Positions 16,507 through 24,864 of a DNA stretch of 64,000 nt are shown one piece after another. Position numbers and translations under genes: made by a program. The stretch spans positions 310,001-374,000 of the forward strand of contig JBFWVM010000004.1 of assembly GCA_050246735.1 (NCBI GenBank), read 5' to 3'. Each line of letters opens with the position of its first letter. Positions within the stretch are counted from its first letter, which is position 1. This DNA comes from Taklimakanibacter sp050246735. Lineage in GTDB: Bacteria > Pseudomonadota > Alphaproteobacteria > Rhizobiales > Aestuariivirgaceae. The notes beneath the pieces were generated by a model. It was not told the origin of the DNA, searched no databases, and saw only the letters and a program-made list of their open reading frames with translations.

Positions 16507-17304
16507 GTGACAGTCGAGCAGCTTCCGGCACCGGACCTCACCGACAGCCTCGTCGAGAACCGGTTCAAGACCGCCATCAAGAGCCGGCAACGGCAGATCG
16601 GCCTGTGGTCGAGCCTGTGCAGCAATATCGTGGCGGAGGTCATCGCCGGCGCCGGGTTCTCGTGGGTCCTGATCGATGCAGAGCACGCGCCCAACGAACT
16701 GTCCAGCGTCCTCCTCCAGCTTCAGGCCATGCGCGGCGGAACCGCCGAGGCGGTCGTGCGGCCCGCGGCCAACGACCCGGTGCTGATCAAACGCCTTCTC
16801 GACATCGGCGCCAGGAGCCTGATGATCCCGCAGGTGCGCTGTGCCGACGAAGCGCGCAACGCCATAAGCGCCACCCGCTATCCCCCGCATGGAATCCGCG
16901 GCGTCTCGGTATCGCAGAGAGCCAACCGCTTCAGCCGGGACCGTGAATATTTCCGTCGCGTCAATGACGATCTCTGCGTCCTCATCCAGATCGAGACGCG
17001 GCCGGCGCTCCAGACCGTCGACGAGATCGCGGATGTAACGGGCGTCGACGGCCTGTTCGTGGGGCCGTCCGATCTCGCCGCCGAGCTCGGCCATTTCGGC
17101 GACGCCGGCCATCCCGACGTGCAACGGGCCTTCGACCGGGTTCTTGCGGCGGCCGATCGGGCAGGAAAACCCGCGGGCATCCTGGCTCCGGTCGAGAGCG
17201 ACGCCGATCACTATCTGAAACGGGGCTTCAGCTTCGTGGCCGTCGGCAGCGACCTCGGGCTGCTCGTCAAGGGCTGCGACGCGCTCGTGCATAGGTTCGC
17301 GTGA
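16507..17304 (+). CDS. HpcH/HpaI-type class II aldolase (2-keto-3-deoxy acid aldolase-like)
   Basis: A 265-residue aldolase from GTG 16507. Family motifs: GLWSSLCSNIVAEVIAGAGFSWVLIDAEHAPNE (catalytic His), VVRPAANDP, LLDIGARSLMIPQV, PHGIRGVSV, and the metal ligands in IQIETRPALQ and VGPSDLAAELG. These enzymes cleave 2-keto-3-deoxy sugar acids or related 2-oxo acids into pyruvate and an aldehyde, with a divalent metal. It opens the catabolic cluster and lies 65 bases before the transporter binding protein. Upstream in-frame codons lack family similarity. Confidence 0.88.
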   Translation: MTVEQLPAPDLTDSLVENRFKTAIKSRQRQIGLWSSLCSNIVAEVIAGAGFSWVLIDAEHAPNELSSVLLQLQAMRGGTAEAVVRPAANDPVLIKRLLDIGARSLMIPQVRCADEARNAISATRYPPHGIRGVSVSQRANRFSRDREYFRRVNDDLCVLIQIETRPALQTVDEIADVTGVDGLFVGPSDLAAELGHFGDAGHPDVQRAFDRVLAAADRAGKPAGILAPVESDADHYLKRGFSFVAVGSDLGLLVKGCDALVHRFA

Positions 17305-17369
17305 GTAATCGTCCGGTACCTGCCGCGACGCGGCGGGATAGATGGAAAACAAGGGAGGAGCGCCTAGAG

Positions 17370-18971
17370 ATGAAGATAGCCAAGACTGGATATTGGTGCC
17401 GACTGGCGCTGGCGAGCGTTCTGCTGGCATGCGCCGGGATCGCGGACGGGTGGGCGGCGGGCAAGGCCGTCCTCGCCATCGGCCGCGACGCAAGCGACAT
17501 ACGCACCCTGGACCCGGCGCGCGCCGCGGAGACGACGCCGCCCCTCATATTCCGCTCGGTCTACGACACGCTCGTGACCCTGACCCCCGACGACTACAAC
17601 GCGCTCAAGCCGATGCTCGCCGAAAAATGGGAGCCTGCCGATGACGGCGCGGCATGGCTGTTCCATTTGCGCCCGGGCGTATCGTTCGCCTCCGGCAACG
17701 CGCTGACCGCCGCGGATGTGAAGTTCTCCATCGACAGGCTGAAGAATCTCAAGGACCAGCCCGCCTATCTGACCGAGAACATCGCGGCCGTCGACGTCGT
17801 CGACGACCACACCGTCAAGCTCACGATGGTCGACAGGAGAAAGCCGCTGCTCAAGCTCCTTGCGTCGGTATCCTTCTCCGTCCTGGATTCCAAGCTGCTG
17901 AGCGGGCATGGCGGCACCGCGGCCGCGGATGCGGACACGACGGATGCTGCGACGGCGTGGCTCGACGACCAGTCCGCCGGCTCAGGCCCATACAGGATGA
18001 CGGCCTGGCAGAGGAACACCGCCGTTGTGCTCGAGCGCAACGAGAAGTACTGGGGAGAGCCGGCCCCGTTTCAGCGCGTGGTCATCCGCTACATGGCCGA
18101 CAGCGGCGCCCAGCTTTTGGCGCTGAAGAACGGGGACATCGACGTCGCCTTCAATCTCACGCCCGAACAGCTGAAGTCGCTCGAAGGCGATGCCGCCATA
18201 TCCATACAGTCCGGACTGAGCCTCGACTTCGCCTATATGACGCTGACCGGCTCGGCCGAGATGAGCGAGCCCCTGTCGAAACGTCCCGTGCGGCAGGCGA
18301 TCGCGAGCGCCATCGACTATGACGGCATCATCTCCAGCTTGCTCGGCGGCTACGCCGTGCGGCCCGCGTCGTTCCTCGCCATCGGCATGGCCGGATCGAC
18401 GGAAGCCCTTACCGGGAAGATCGGCTACCGCCACGACCCGGCAAAGGCCAAGGCGCTGCTGGCGGAGGCCGGCTACGAGAAAGGCTTCAGCTTCGAGCTG
18501 TCCTATCCGAACACCGCCTTCGGCGGGATTTCCTATGAGGTGCTCGCGCAGAAGATCCAGTCGGACCTCGCCGCGGTCGGCGTCTCGATGACGCTCGAAC
18601 CGATGACGACGACCAATTTCACCAGCAAGTTCAAGGGCGCGAAATCCGTAGCGGCCATGTGGGAATGGGTGCCCGATATTCCCGATCCCTATACGTGGAC
18701 CGGTCCGGCGGTCGAGCGGCTGGCCGACCGCGTCCATTGGAAACCGTCGGAGGACGTCGTAGCGCTGGTCTCCCAATCGGCCTCCAAGGCCGATGCCGCC
18801 GAGGCTGCGCCGCTGAACGAGAACTTCCTCGGACGGCTGGTCGACAACGCGAACTACATCGTGCTGTTCCAGCCCGTCTATCGCGTCGCGACGCGCAACA
18901 GCATAACAGGCTATCGGGTCACGGCGGCGGGCTGGCTGACCGACCTGGCCGACATCAAGCCGGCCCCCTAG
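17370..18971 (+). CDS. ABC transporter substrate-binding protein (peptide/oligosaccharide, SBP family 5)
   Basis: A 533-residue exported protein. ATG 17370 is preceded by GGGAGGAGCG and opens a signal peptide ending near ADGWAAG. The mature protein has the family 5 pattern: IRTLDPARAAE, RSVYDTLVTL, WLFHLRPGVSFASGNALTAADVKFSIDRL, SGPYRMTAW and RNEKYWG. It should bind the substrate in the periplasm and deliver it to the permeases that follow. Family 5 proteins bind peptides but also oligosaccharides and other ligands, so the ligand is open; context suggests a carbohydrate derivative. Confidence 0.9.
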   Translation: MKIAKTGYWCRLALASVLLACAGIADGWAAGKAVLAIGRDASDIRTLDPARAAETTPPLIFRSVYDTLVTLTPDDYNALKPMLAEKWEPADDGAAWLFHLRPGVSFASGNALTAADVKFSIDRLKNLKDQPAYLTENIAAVDVVDDHTVKLTMVDRRKPLLKLLASVSFSVLDSKLLSGHGGTAAADADTTDAATAWLDDQSAGSGPYRMTAWQRNTAVVLERNEKYWGEPAPFQRVVIRYMADSGAQLLALKNGDIDVAFNLTPEQLKSLEGDAAISIQSGLSLDFAYMTLTGSAEMSEPLSKRPVRQAIASAIDYDGIISSLLGGYAVRPASFLAIGMAGSTEALTGKIGYRHDPAKAKALLAEAGYEKGFSFELSYPNTAFGGISYEVLAQKIQSDLAAVGVSMTLEPMTTTNFTSKFKGAKSVAAMWEWVPDIPDPYTWTGPAVERLADRVHWKPSEDVVALVSQSASKADAAEAAPLNENFLGRLVDNANYIVLFQPVYRVATRNSITGYRVTAAGWLTDLADIKPAP

Positions 18972-18992
18972 CGTGAACGGGCGAGGGTCATC

Positions 18993-20012
18993 GTGAAGCT
19001 CCTGGGCTACATTCTCCAACGGCTCGCAGCGACCATGGCCATGGCCCTCGCCGCCACCTTCGTCGTGTTTCTGATCGCCCACACCGTGCCCGCCGACCCG
19101 GTCCTCGCCCAGCTCGGCGACCGCGCCGCAGCCAATCCCGAGCTCGTCGAACGCTATCGCGCCCGCTGGGGCCTGGATGAGCCGCTTCTGGTGCAATATG
19201 GCATCTTTCTCAAGGGCATCACCCAAGGCGATCTCGGAATGTCCATCGTGTCGCGGCGGCCGGTCCTGCGCGATATCGCGGACTACCTGCCGGCGACATT
19301 CGAGCTGTCCTGCGTCGCCGCCATTTTCGTGCTGATCGTCGGCATCCCGCTCGGCATCGTGGCCGCCCTCAGACGCGACACGTGGATCGATCATGCGGCG
19401 CGCATCCTTTCACTCATCGGCGTCTCCACGCCCACATTCTGGCTGGCCTTTCTGTCGCTCGCGATATTCTATGGAGCCCTCGGAATAGCCCCCGGTCCGG
19501 GGCGTCTCAGCCCGATCGATCTGCCGCCGCCCCAAATCACCGGCTTCTATCTCATCGACAGCCTCCTGGCCGGCGACCTCGCGACCTTCCGCAGCGCGCT
19601 CGCCCATCTGATGCTGCCGGCGCTGGTGCTGGCCGCGACGACGGTGGGCCTCATCACGCGCACGACGCGCGCGGCGATGCTGGACGTCCTCGGCCAGGAC
19701 TACATCCGGATGGCCCGGGCGAAGGGCTTGCCGCAGCGCCAGGTCATCGGCCGGCACGCCTTTCGCAACGCCCTCCTCCCCATCATCACGCTCGGCGGGA
19801 TCACCTACGCCGAACTGCTTGCCGGCGCGGTCCTGACCGAAACGATCTTCTCATGGCCGGGCCTCGGCCGCTTCACCTTCGACAGCGCCGTAGCCCTCGA
19901 TTTCCCGGCCATCACGGGGGTGACGCTCATCGTGGCGATGGTCTTCCTGCTGATCAACCTTCTCGTCGACCTCAGCTACATGGTCATCGATCCGCGCGTC
20001 GTGGCCGCCTGA
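18993..20012 (+). CDS. ABC transporter permease (DppB-like)
   Basis: A 339-residue inner-membrane protein from GTG 18993, with six hydrophobic segments. N-terminal LLGYILQRLAATM, the HTVPADPV motif, and the EAA-loop region YIRMARAKGLPQRQVIGRHAFRNALLPIITLGG that contacts the ATPase are all DppB-type. It forms the channel with the next gene. 21 bases after the binding-protein stop. Confidence 0.93.
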   Translation: MKLLGYILQRLAATMAMALAATFVVFLIAHTVPADPVLAQLGDRAAANPELVERYRARWGLDEPLLVQYGIFLKGITQGDLGMSIVSRRPVLRDIADYLPATFELSCVAAIFVLIVGIPLGIVAALRRDTWIDHAARILSLIGVSTPTFWLAFLSLAIFYGALGIAPGPGRLSPIDLPPPQITGFYLIDSLLAGDLATFRSALAHLMLPALVLAATTVGLITRTTRAAMLDVLGQDYIRMARAKGLPQRQVIGRHAFRNALLPIITLGGITYAELLAGAVLTETIFSWPGLGRFTFDSAVALDFPAITGVTLIVAMVFLLINLLVDLSYMVIDPRVVAA

Positions 20013-20023
20013 GCTTCGTGCCG

Positions 20024-20902
20024 ATGACCGCCGAGCAGCTCACCTCCCTGGATGACGCCGACAGCGGCCGCGACCGAGCGGCCCGGCTCTGGCGCGGCCG
20101 CTATCTGCTGCCCGCCATAGGCGGCGCGATCGTCCTGGGCTGGATCCTGGTCGCCGTGCTCAGCCCGTTCATCGCTCCCTACCCTTACAATGCGGTCGAT
20201 CTCGACCAGCGTCTTCAGCCTCCGTCCTTCACTCATCTGCTGGGAACCGACGAGCTTGGGCGGGACGTCGCCTCGCGCCTCCTGGTCGGCTCCCGCCTCT
20301 CGCTCGCCGCGGGCCTGGTGGTCGTCCTGCTCGGCGCGTCGATCGGAACGCTCTATGGCAGCATCGCCGCATTCGTCGGAAACCGGTTCGAGGAGGCCGC
20401 GATGCGCGTAACCGACCTCTTCTTCGCTTTTCCGCCGCTCATTCTGGCGATGTCGATCACCGCGGCGCTCGGCGTCGGAGTGGCCAATACCATGCTGGCG
20501 ATGACCGTCGTCTGGTGGCCGCGCTACGCCCGGCTCAGCCGCAGTCTTGTCCTGTCGCAGCGCTCGCTCGAATATGTCGAAGCGGCCCGGGTCATCGGAT
20601 GCGACGGGCGGACGACCCTGTTCCGGCACATCATGCCCAATATCCTCGGTCCGCTGATCGTTCTCCTCACCATGGACGTCGGGAGTGCCATCATCGTCTT
20701 CGCCGGCCTGAGCTTCCTCGGACTGGGAGCCGTGCCGCCCACTCCCGAATGGGGAGCCATGGTCTCCTCGGGCCGCATGCTCCTGGAGCAGTGGTGGGTT
20801 TCGGCTTTCCCGGGATTTGCGATTTTCTCGGTCGTCGTCGGCTGCAATTTCCTGGGTGACGGCCTGCGCGACCTGCTCGATCCGAAAGGCCGTGTCGGAT
20901 GA
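20024..20902 (+). CDS. ABC transporter permease (DppC-like)
   Basis: A 292-residue inner-membrane protein from ATG 20024, 11 bases after the previous stop. Typical DppC features: an N-terminal TM, the periplasmic segment APYPYNAVDLDQRLQPPS, HLLGTDELGRDVASRLLVGSR, and the EAA loop YVEAARVIGCDGRTTLFRHIMPNI. Second channel subunit of the importer. Confidence 0.93.
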   Translation: MTAEQLTSLDDADSGRDRAARLWRGRYLLPAIGGAIVLGWILVAVLSPFIAPYPYNAVDLDQRLQPPSFTHLLGTDELGRDVASRLLVGSRLSLAAGLVVVLLGASIGTLYGSIAAFVGNRFEEAAMRVTDLFFAFPPLILAMSITAALGVGVANTMLAMTVVWWPRYARLSRSLVLSQRSLEYVEAARVIGCDGRTTLFRHIMPNILGPLIVLLTMDVGSAIIVFAGLSFLGLGAVPPTPEWGAMVSSGRMLLEQWWVSAFPGFAIFSVVVGCNFLGDGLRDLLDPKGRVG

Positions 20903-20944
20903 CCGCCGCCGCCGTTTGCGGCGCATGAAGCACCAGGGGGACGA

Positions 20945-21928
20945 ATGCTCAACGTCTGCATGATCGGCCATGGAATGATGGGGCGCTGGCACAGCAGGAC
21001 GCTCGCCGGCGAGCCCGATTGCCGCCGCTACATGCTGGTCGGCCGGCGGGCCGAGCCGACGGCGGCCTTCGCGCTCGAGCACGGCTATGACCGCTGGACG
21101 ACGGATCTCGCACAGGCGCTGGCTGATCCCGCGATCGATCTGTTCATCGTCGCCAGCCCCAGCGAGGCGCATGCGGACATGGCGGCGCGGTGCCTGGAGA
21201 GCGGACGGCATACGCTATGCGAGATTCCGCTCGGCATGAGCCTGGCCGAGGCGCGCTCCGTCGTGCGCGCGGCCGAAGCCGCGGGGCGCCGGCTCGGCCT
21301 CGTCTATCCGATGCGCATGATGCCGAGCATGATCGAGCTCAGGCGGAGGATCGCCGCCGGCTCCGAGCGGATCGGCATGATCGAGAGCCGCTTCATCATC
21401 AGGCGCTGGGAGAACATGGGCGCCACCGGATACCGGCGAAGCTGGACCGACAACCTGCTCTGGCATCACCTGGGTCATCTGGTCGACTTTGCGCTGTGGA
21501 TGAGCGGCGCCGAGCCGGCAAAGGTGTCGGGCGCCATGTCGCCGCCCGACGAAAGAACCGGCACGCCGATGAACGCGGCCATCCTGATCGAGACCGGGGA
21601 CAACCGGCTCCTGACGATCGTCGGCTCATATGCGGGCCACGACGCCATCTGCGATACCATGGTGCTCACCGACCGGGAAACCTATCGCATCGACGCGATG
21701 GCCAACCGGCTCACGGTCGGCGACCGCACCGTCCAGCTCCAGACCGAGGAAGCCGATTGCGCGGCGGCGCTGCGAGACTTCCTCGCGGCCGTCCGCCACG
21801 ACCGCGAGCCGGACATTCCCGGCCGCAGCGCGCTGCCCATGATGGCGGCGCTCCAGCAGGTCCAGGACGAATGGGACCGCCGGTACGGCGCGCGGCCCGT
21901 TCCGGGGCGCGGAGGTCCGCGCCAATGA
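20945..21928 (+). CDS. Gfo/Idh/MocA family oxidoreductase (LigC-like)
   Basis: A 327-residue NAD(P)-dependent dehydrogenase. N-terminal nucleotide fold MLNVCMIGHGMMGRWHSRTL. The usual EKP motif is CEIPLGMSL here, so the common catalytic Lys is replaced by Ile. From memory, the stretch RRWENMGATGYRRSWTDNLLWHH closely resembles the 4-carboxy-2-hydroxymuconate semialdehyde dehydrogenase LigC, which oxidises a cyclic hemiacetal to a lactone and also has EIP. It may thus oxidise a cyclic sugar or hemiacetal to a lactone. It overlaps the fused ATPase gene by four bases. Confidence 0.85.
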   Translation: MLNVCMIGHGMMGRWHSRTLAGEPDCRRYMLVGRRAEPTAAFALEHGYDRWTTDLAQALADPAIDLFIVASPSEAHADMAARCLESGRHTLCEIPLGMSLAEARSVVRAAEAAGRRLGLVYPMRMMPSMIELRRRIAAGSERIGMIESRFIIRRWENMGATGYRRSWTDNLLWHHLGHLVDFALWMSGAEPAKVSGAMSPPDERTGTPMNAAILIETGDNRLLTIVGSYAGHDAICDTMVLTDRETYRIDAMANRLTVGDRTVQLQTEEADCAAALRDFLAAVRHDREPDIPGRSALPMMAALQQVQDEWDRRYGARPVPGRGGPRQ

Positions 21929-23973
21929 ACGGCGAGCGCCGTCCCGCAGTGCCGGACCGGCCGCCCCTCCTCAGCATCGAGGATCTGCGGGTCGTCATCG
22001 AGACGCCCCGTGGGAGGCAGTCCGCGGTCGATGGGATCGACCTCGAGGTCGCGTCAGGCGAGATCGTGGGAATAGTGGGGGAATCCGGTTCGGGCAAGAG
22101 CGTCACGGCGCTCTCCGTCATGCGCCTGTTCGACATTCCCAACCAGGCGACCACCGGCCGGATCCTGTTCGAGGGCGCGGACATCCTGCGCATGCGCGAG
22201 GACGAATTGCGCCGCCTGCGGGGGAACCGCATCTCCATGATCCTGCAGGACCCGATGACCTCTCTGAACCCGGTGCTGCGGATCGGCGATCAGCTGATCG
22301 AAGGCATCCTTGCGCATCGCGGCGAGGCGGCCGCGACGGCGCGCCGGAACGCCACGGAGCTGCTGCGGAAAATGGGGCTCACGACGCCTGACGCCGCCAT
22401 GCGCCGGTTTCCGCATCAGTTCTCCGGCGGCATGCGCCAGCGCATCATGCTGGCGATGGGCTTCGGCAACTCGCCTTCCCTTCTGATAGCGGACGAGCCC
22501 ACGACCGCGCTCGACGTCACGATCCAGGCACAGATCCTCGATCTCCTGCGGAACCTGAACGAGGAATTCGGGACGGCCATTCTCCTCATCACCCATGATC
22601 TGGGCGTCGTGGCCAGCCTGTGCAGGCGGGTCGTGGTCATGTACAATGGAAGGATCGTCGAGACCGGCCCGGCGGAGCTGATCCTCGGCGATCCCCGGCA
22701 TCCCTATACCCAGGGACTGATCGCCGCCATTCCCCGGATAGACCGCATGCGGCGGATCGGGCGATCCCCGGCCGGCGGCGGCGAGAGGCCGGAATACCGT
22801 CGGCCGCAAGCGGGGGGCTGCTGCTTCCTGGATCGCTGCCGGCATCGCATGGAGCGCTGCGCCGAGGCCCCGCCGCTGCGCGCGCGGCCGGGCGGCCGCA
22901 CGGTCGCCTGCTGGCTGGAGAATCCGGCGGTCCCGCCCGCGGCGCACGCCGCGCCGGCATCGAAGGACGGACCCGGCATGGATCCGTCCCGTTCCCGGCT
23001 TCTGGTCGAGGCGCGTCGCCTGACACGCCACTTCACGGTATCGCGCGGCGGGCTCTTCCGGCCCGCGCGGCGGGTCCATGCGCTGGACGACGTAAGCCTC
23101 ACGGTCCGCGCTGGCGAAACCCTGGGGCTCGTCGGGGAATCCGGCTCCGGCAAGTCGACGCTCGCCCGGCTGATCGTGCGCATCCACAAGCCGACGGCCG
23201 GAGAGATATTCTTCGAGGGGAACGAGATCGGCGAGATGGACGAGAGGGCGCTGCGCCCGCTGCGCCGGCACCTGCAGATGATCTTCCAGGATCCTTATTC
23301 GTCGCTCAACCCGCGCCTGACGGTCGCCAGCGCGGTGGCCGAGCCGATGCTGCTGCACGGGCTTGCCGAAAGCCGCGACGCCGCGCGCCGGCGGGTGCTC
23401 GACCTGCTGGCCCGGGTGGGCCTGTCGCGGGACTCGGCGTCGCGCTATCCGCATGAGTTCTCGGGCGGGCAACGCCAGCGGATCGGGATCGCGCGGGCTC
23501 TGGCGGCCGAGCCGAAGCTCGTCGTCTGCGACGAACCGATCTCGTCCCTCGACGTCAACATCCAGGCGCAGATCATCGACCTGCTGATGCAGCTTCAGGC
23601 GGACAGCGGGCTGACCTACATCTTCATTTCCCACAATCTGGCGGTGGTCCGGCAGATCGCCCACCGGATCGTGGTCCTCTATCTCGGCAAGGTCGTCGAG
23701 ATCGCCAGCGCGGAAGCCTTGTTCTCGCAACCGCTCCATCCCTACACCCGCTCGCTCATGGCGGCCGTTCCCGTTCCGGACGTCGCGATCGAGCATGCGA
23801 GACAGCGCCATCGCCTGACCGGCGAGATGCCGAGCGTGCTCGAGCCGCCGAGCGGATGCCGGTTCAGGACCCGCTGCCCGATCGCGACGACGCGCTGCGC
23901 CGAGGAGGCGCCGCCCCTGCGCCCGGCTTCGGCCGGCCACGAAGTCGCCTGCCACTTTCCGGGCGCCGGTTGA
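21925..23973 (+). CDS. Fused ABC transporter ATPases (DppD-DppF)
   Basis: A 682-residue protein with two complete nucleotide-binding domains. Domain 1 (about 10-330) has Walker A GESGSGKSV, signature FSGGMRQRI and Walker B LLIADEPTTALD; domain 2 (about 350-680) has GESGSGKST, FSGGQRQRI and LVVCDEPISSLD. Each ends with the Cys-rich oligopeptide extension (CCFLDRCRHRMERCAE; CRFRTRCPIATTRCAEE), which may bind an iron-sulphur cluster. The start ATG overlaps the previous stop (ATGA). Energises the importer encoded upstream. Confidence 0.95.
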   Translation: MNGERRPAVPDRPPLLSIEDLRVVIETPRGRQSAVDGIDLEVASGEIVGIVGESGSGKSVTALSVMRLFDIPNQATTGRILFEGADILRMREDELRRLRGNRISMILQDPMTSLNPVLRIGDQLIEGILAHRGEAAATARRNATELLRKMGLTTPDAAMRRFPHQFSGGMRQRIMLAMGFGNSPSLLIADEPTTALDVTIQAQILDLLRNLNEEFGTAILLITHDLGVVASLCRRVVVMYNGRIVETGPAELILGDPRHPYTQGLIAAIPRIDRMRRIGRSPAGGGERPEYRRPQAGGCCFLDRCRHRMERCAEAPPLRARPGGRTVACWLENPAVPPAAHAAPASKDGPGMDPSRSRLLVEARRLTRHFTVSRGGLFRPARRVHALDDVSLTVRAGETLGLVGESGSGKSTLARLIVRIHKPTAGEIFFEGNEIGEMDERALRPLRRHLQMIFQDPYSSLNPRLTVASAVAEPMLLHGLAESRDAARRRVLDLLARVGLSRDSASRYPHEFSGGQRQRIGIARALAAEPKLVVCDEPISSLDVNIQAQIIDLLMQLQADSGLTYIFISHNLAVVRQIAHRIVVLYLGKVVEIASAEALFSQPLHPYTRSLMAAVPVPDVAIEHARQRHRLTGEMPSVLEPPSGCRFRTRCPIATTRCAEEAPPLRPASAGHEVACHFPGAG

Positions 23974-24000
23974 GCGACTCGTCAAAGCCCGAGACAATAC

Positions 24001-24010
24001 ATAATATGAC
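24001..24010. promoter_or_regulatory. Putative autoregulatory operator before the GntR gene
   Basis: ATAATATGAC, one mismatch from ATCATATGAC at 26961, 37 bases before the regulator start, in an AT-rich pocket (23995-24018). Likely site for autoregulation if the motif is the GntR operator. Confidence 0.45.
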
Positions 24011-24047
24011 CAGATTACCAGTCCACCGACCGACGAATGGATGAAAG

Positions 24048-24830
24048 ATGAGCGACAAGCGATGGGACGTGAGTCCGTTGCGCAGCCAGGGCAGCCTCAC
24101 CGAGGAACTGGCCCGCCGGATCGCTGACCAGATCCTTTCCGGCAAGCTGACCTCGAACGAACGGCTGCCCACGGTGCAGGAGATGGCCCAGACGTTCGGC
24201 GTGAGCCGGACAGTGGTCCGCGAGACGGTCGCAAAGCTGAAGGCCGACGGCTTCATTACCGTGCGGCACGGGGCCGGCATGTTCGTGGCGAGCGATCTCA
24301 GGCACCGCCCGCTGCGCATCGATCCGAGCCAGGTCACCGGAATCCGGGACATGGTTGAGATCATGCAGGTGCGACTCGGACTCGAGGTGGAGGCCGCCGG
24401 CCTTTCGGCCATGAATCGCGGCACCGCCGATCTCCGGCGGATAAACTCGGCTCTCCGCGCCATGATCGCGGCGGCGCGCAAGCAGCAGCTCGCGGTCGAG
24501 GAGGACCGGCTGTTCCACAGCCATATCGCCACCTCGACCGGCAACCAGTATTTTGTGACCTTTCTCGAGTTTCTCGGCCGATACATCATCCCGCGCGGCA
24601 GCATCCGCATCGGAAGCGGAACGGCTCTAGAACGCGCCAGCTATATGGAGCAGCTCGAAGAGGAGCACGGCCGCATCTATCAGGCCATCGAGCGCCGCGA
24701 CGCGGAGATGGCGCGGCATGCGATGCGCCAGCACCTGCGCCGCGGTCTGGAACGGCTGGAGCAGATGGAGCCGGAGGAGCTCTCGGACGCGAACCGCGCG
24801 ATCCTGCAGCGGCGACCGGCGAAGTCTTGA
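24048..24830 (+). CDS. GntR family regulator, FadR/FCD subfamily
   Basis: A 260-residue regulator. Residues 15-80 are the winged helix-turn-helix (LARRIADQILSGKLTSNERLPTVQEMAQTFGVSRTVVRETVAKLKADGFI); residues 95-245 form the helical FCD ligand domain with the metal-site pattern D..FH..I and H..I..AI..RD. FCD regulators usually repress sugar-acid or organic-acid catabolism genes and release DNA when the acid binds. It stands between the two halves of the cluster and probably controls both. Confidence 0.93.
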   Translation: MSDKRWDVSPLRSQGSLTEELARRIADQILSGKLTSNERLPTVQEMAQTFGVSRTVVRETVAKLKADGFITVRHGAGMFVASDLRHRPLRIDPSQVTGIRDMVEIMQVRLGLEVEAAGLSAMNRGTADLRRINSALRAMIAAARKQQLAVEEDRLFHSHIATSTGNQYFVTFLEFLGRYIIPRGSIRIGSGTALERASYMEQLEEEHGRIYQAIERRDAEMARHAMRQHLRRGLERLEQMEPEELSDANRAILQRRPAKS

Positions 24831-24864
24831 GACGGCGCGGTATCGTCCGCCGCCGGCCCCCGCC

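Noticed and set aside
22054..23997. 647-codon open frame on the minus strand
   Set aside because: Antisense to the fused ABC ATPases, low-complexity Arg/Asp/Gly composition, no ribosome binding site.
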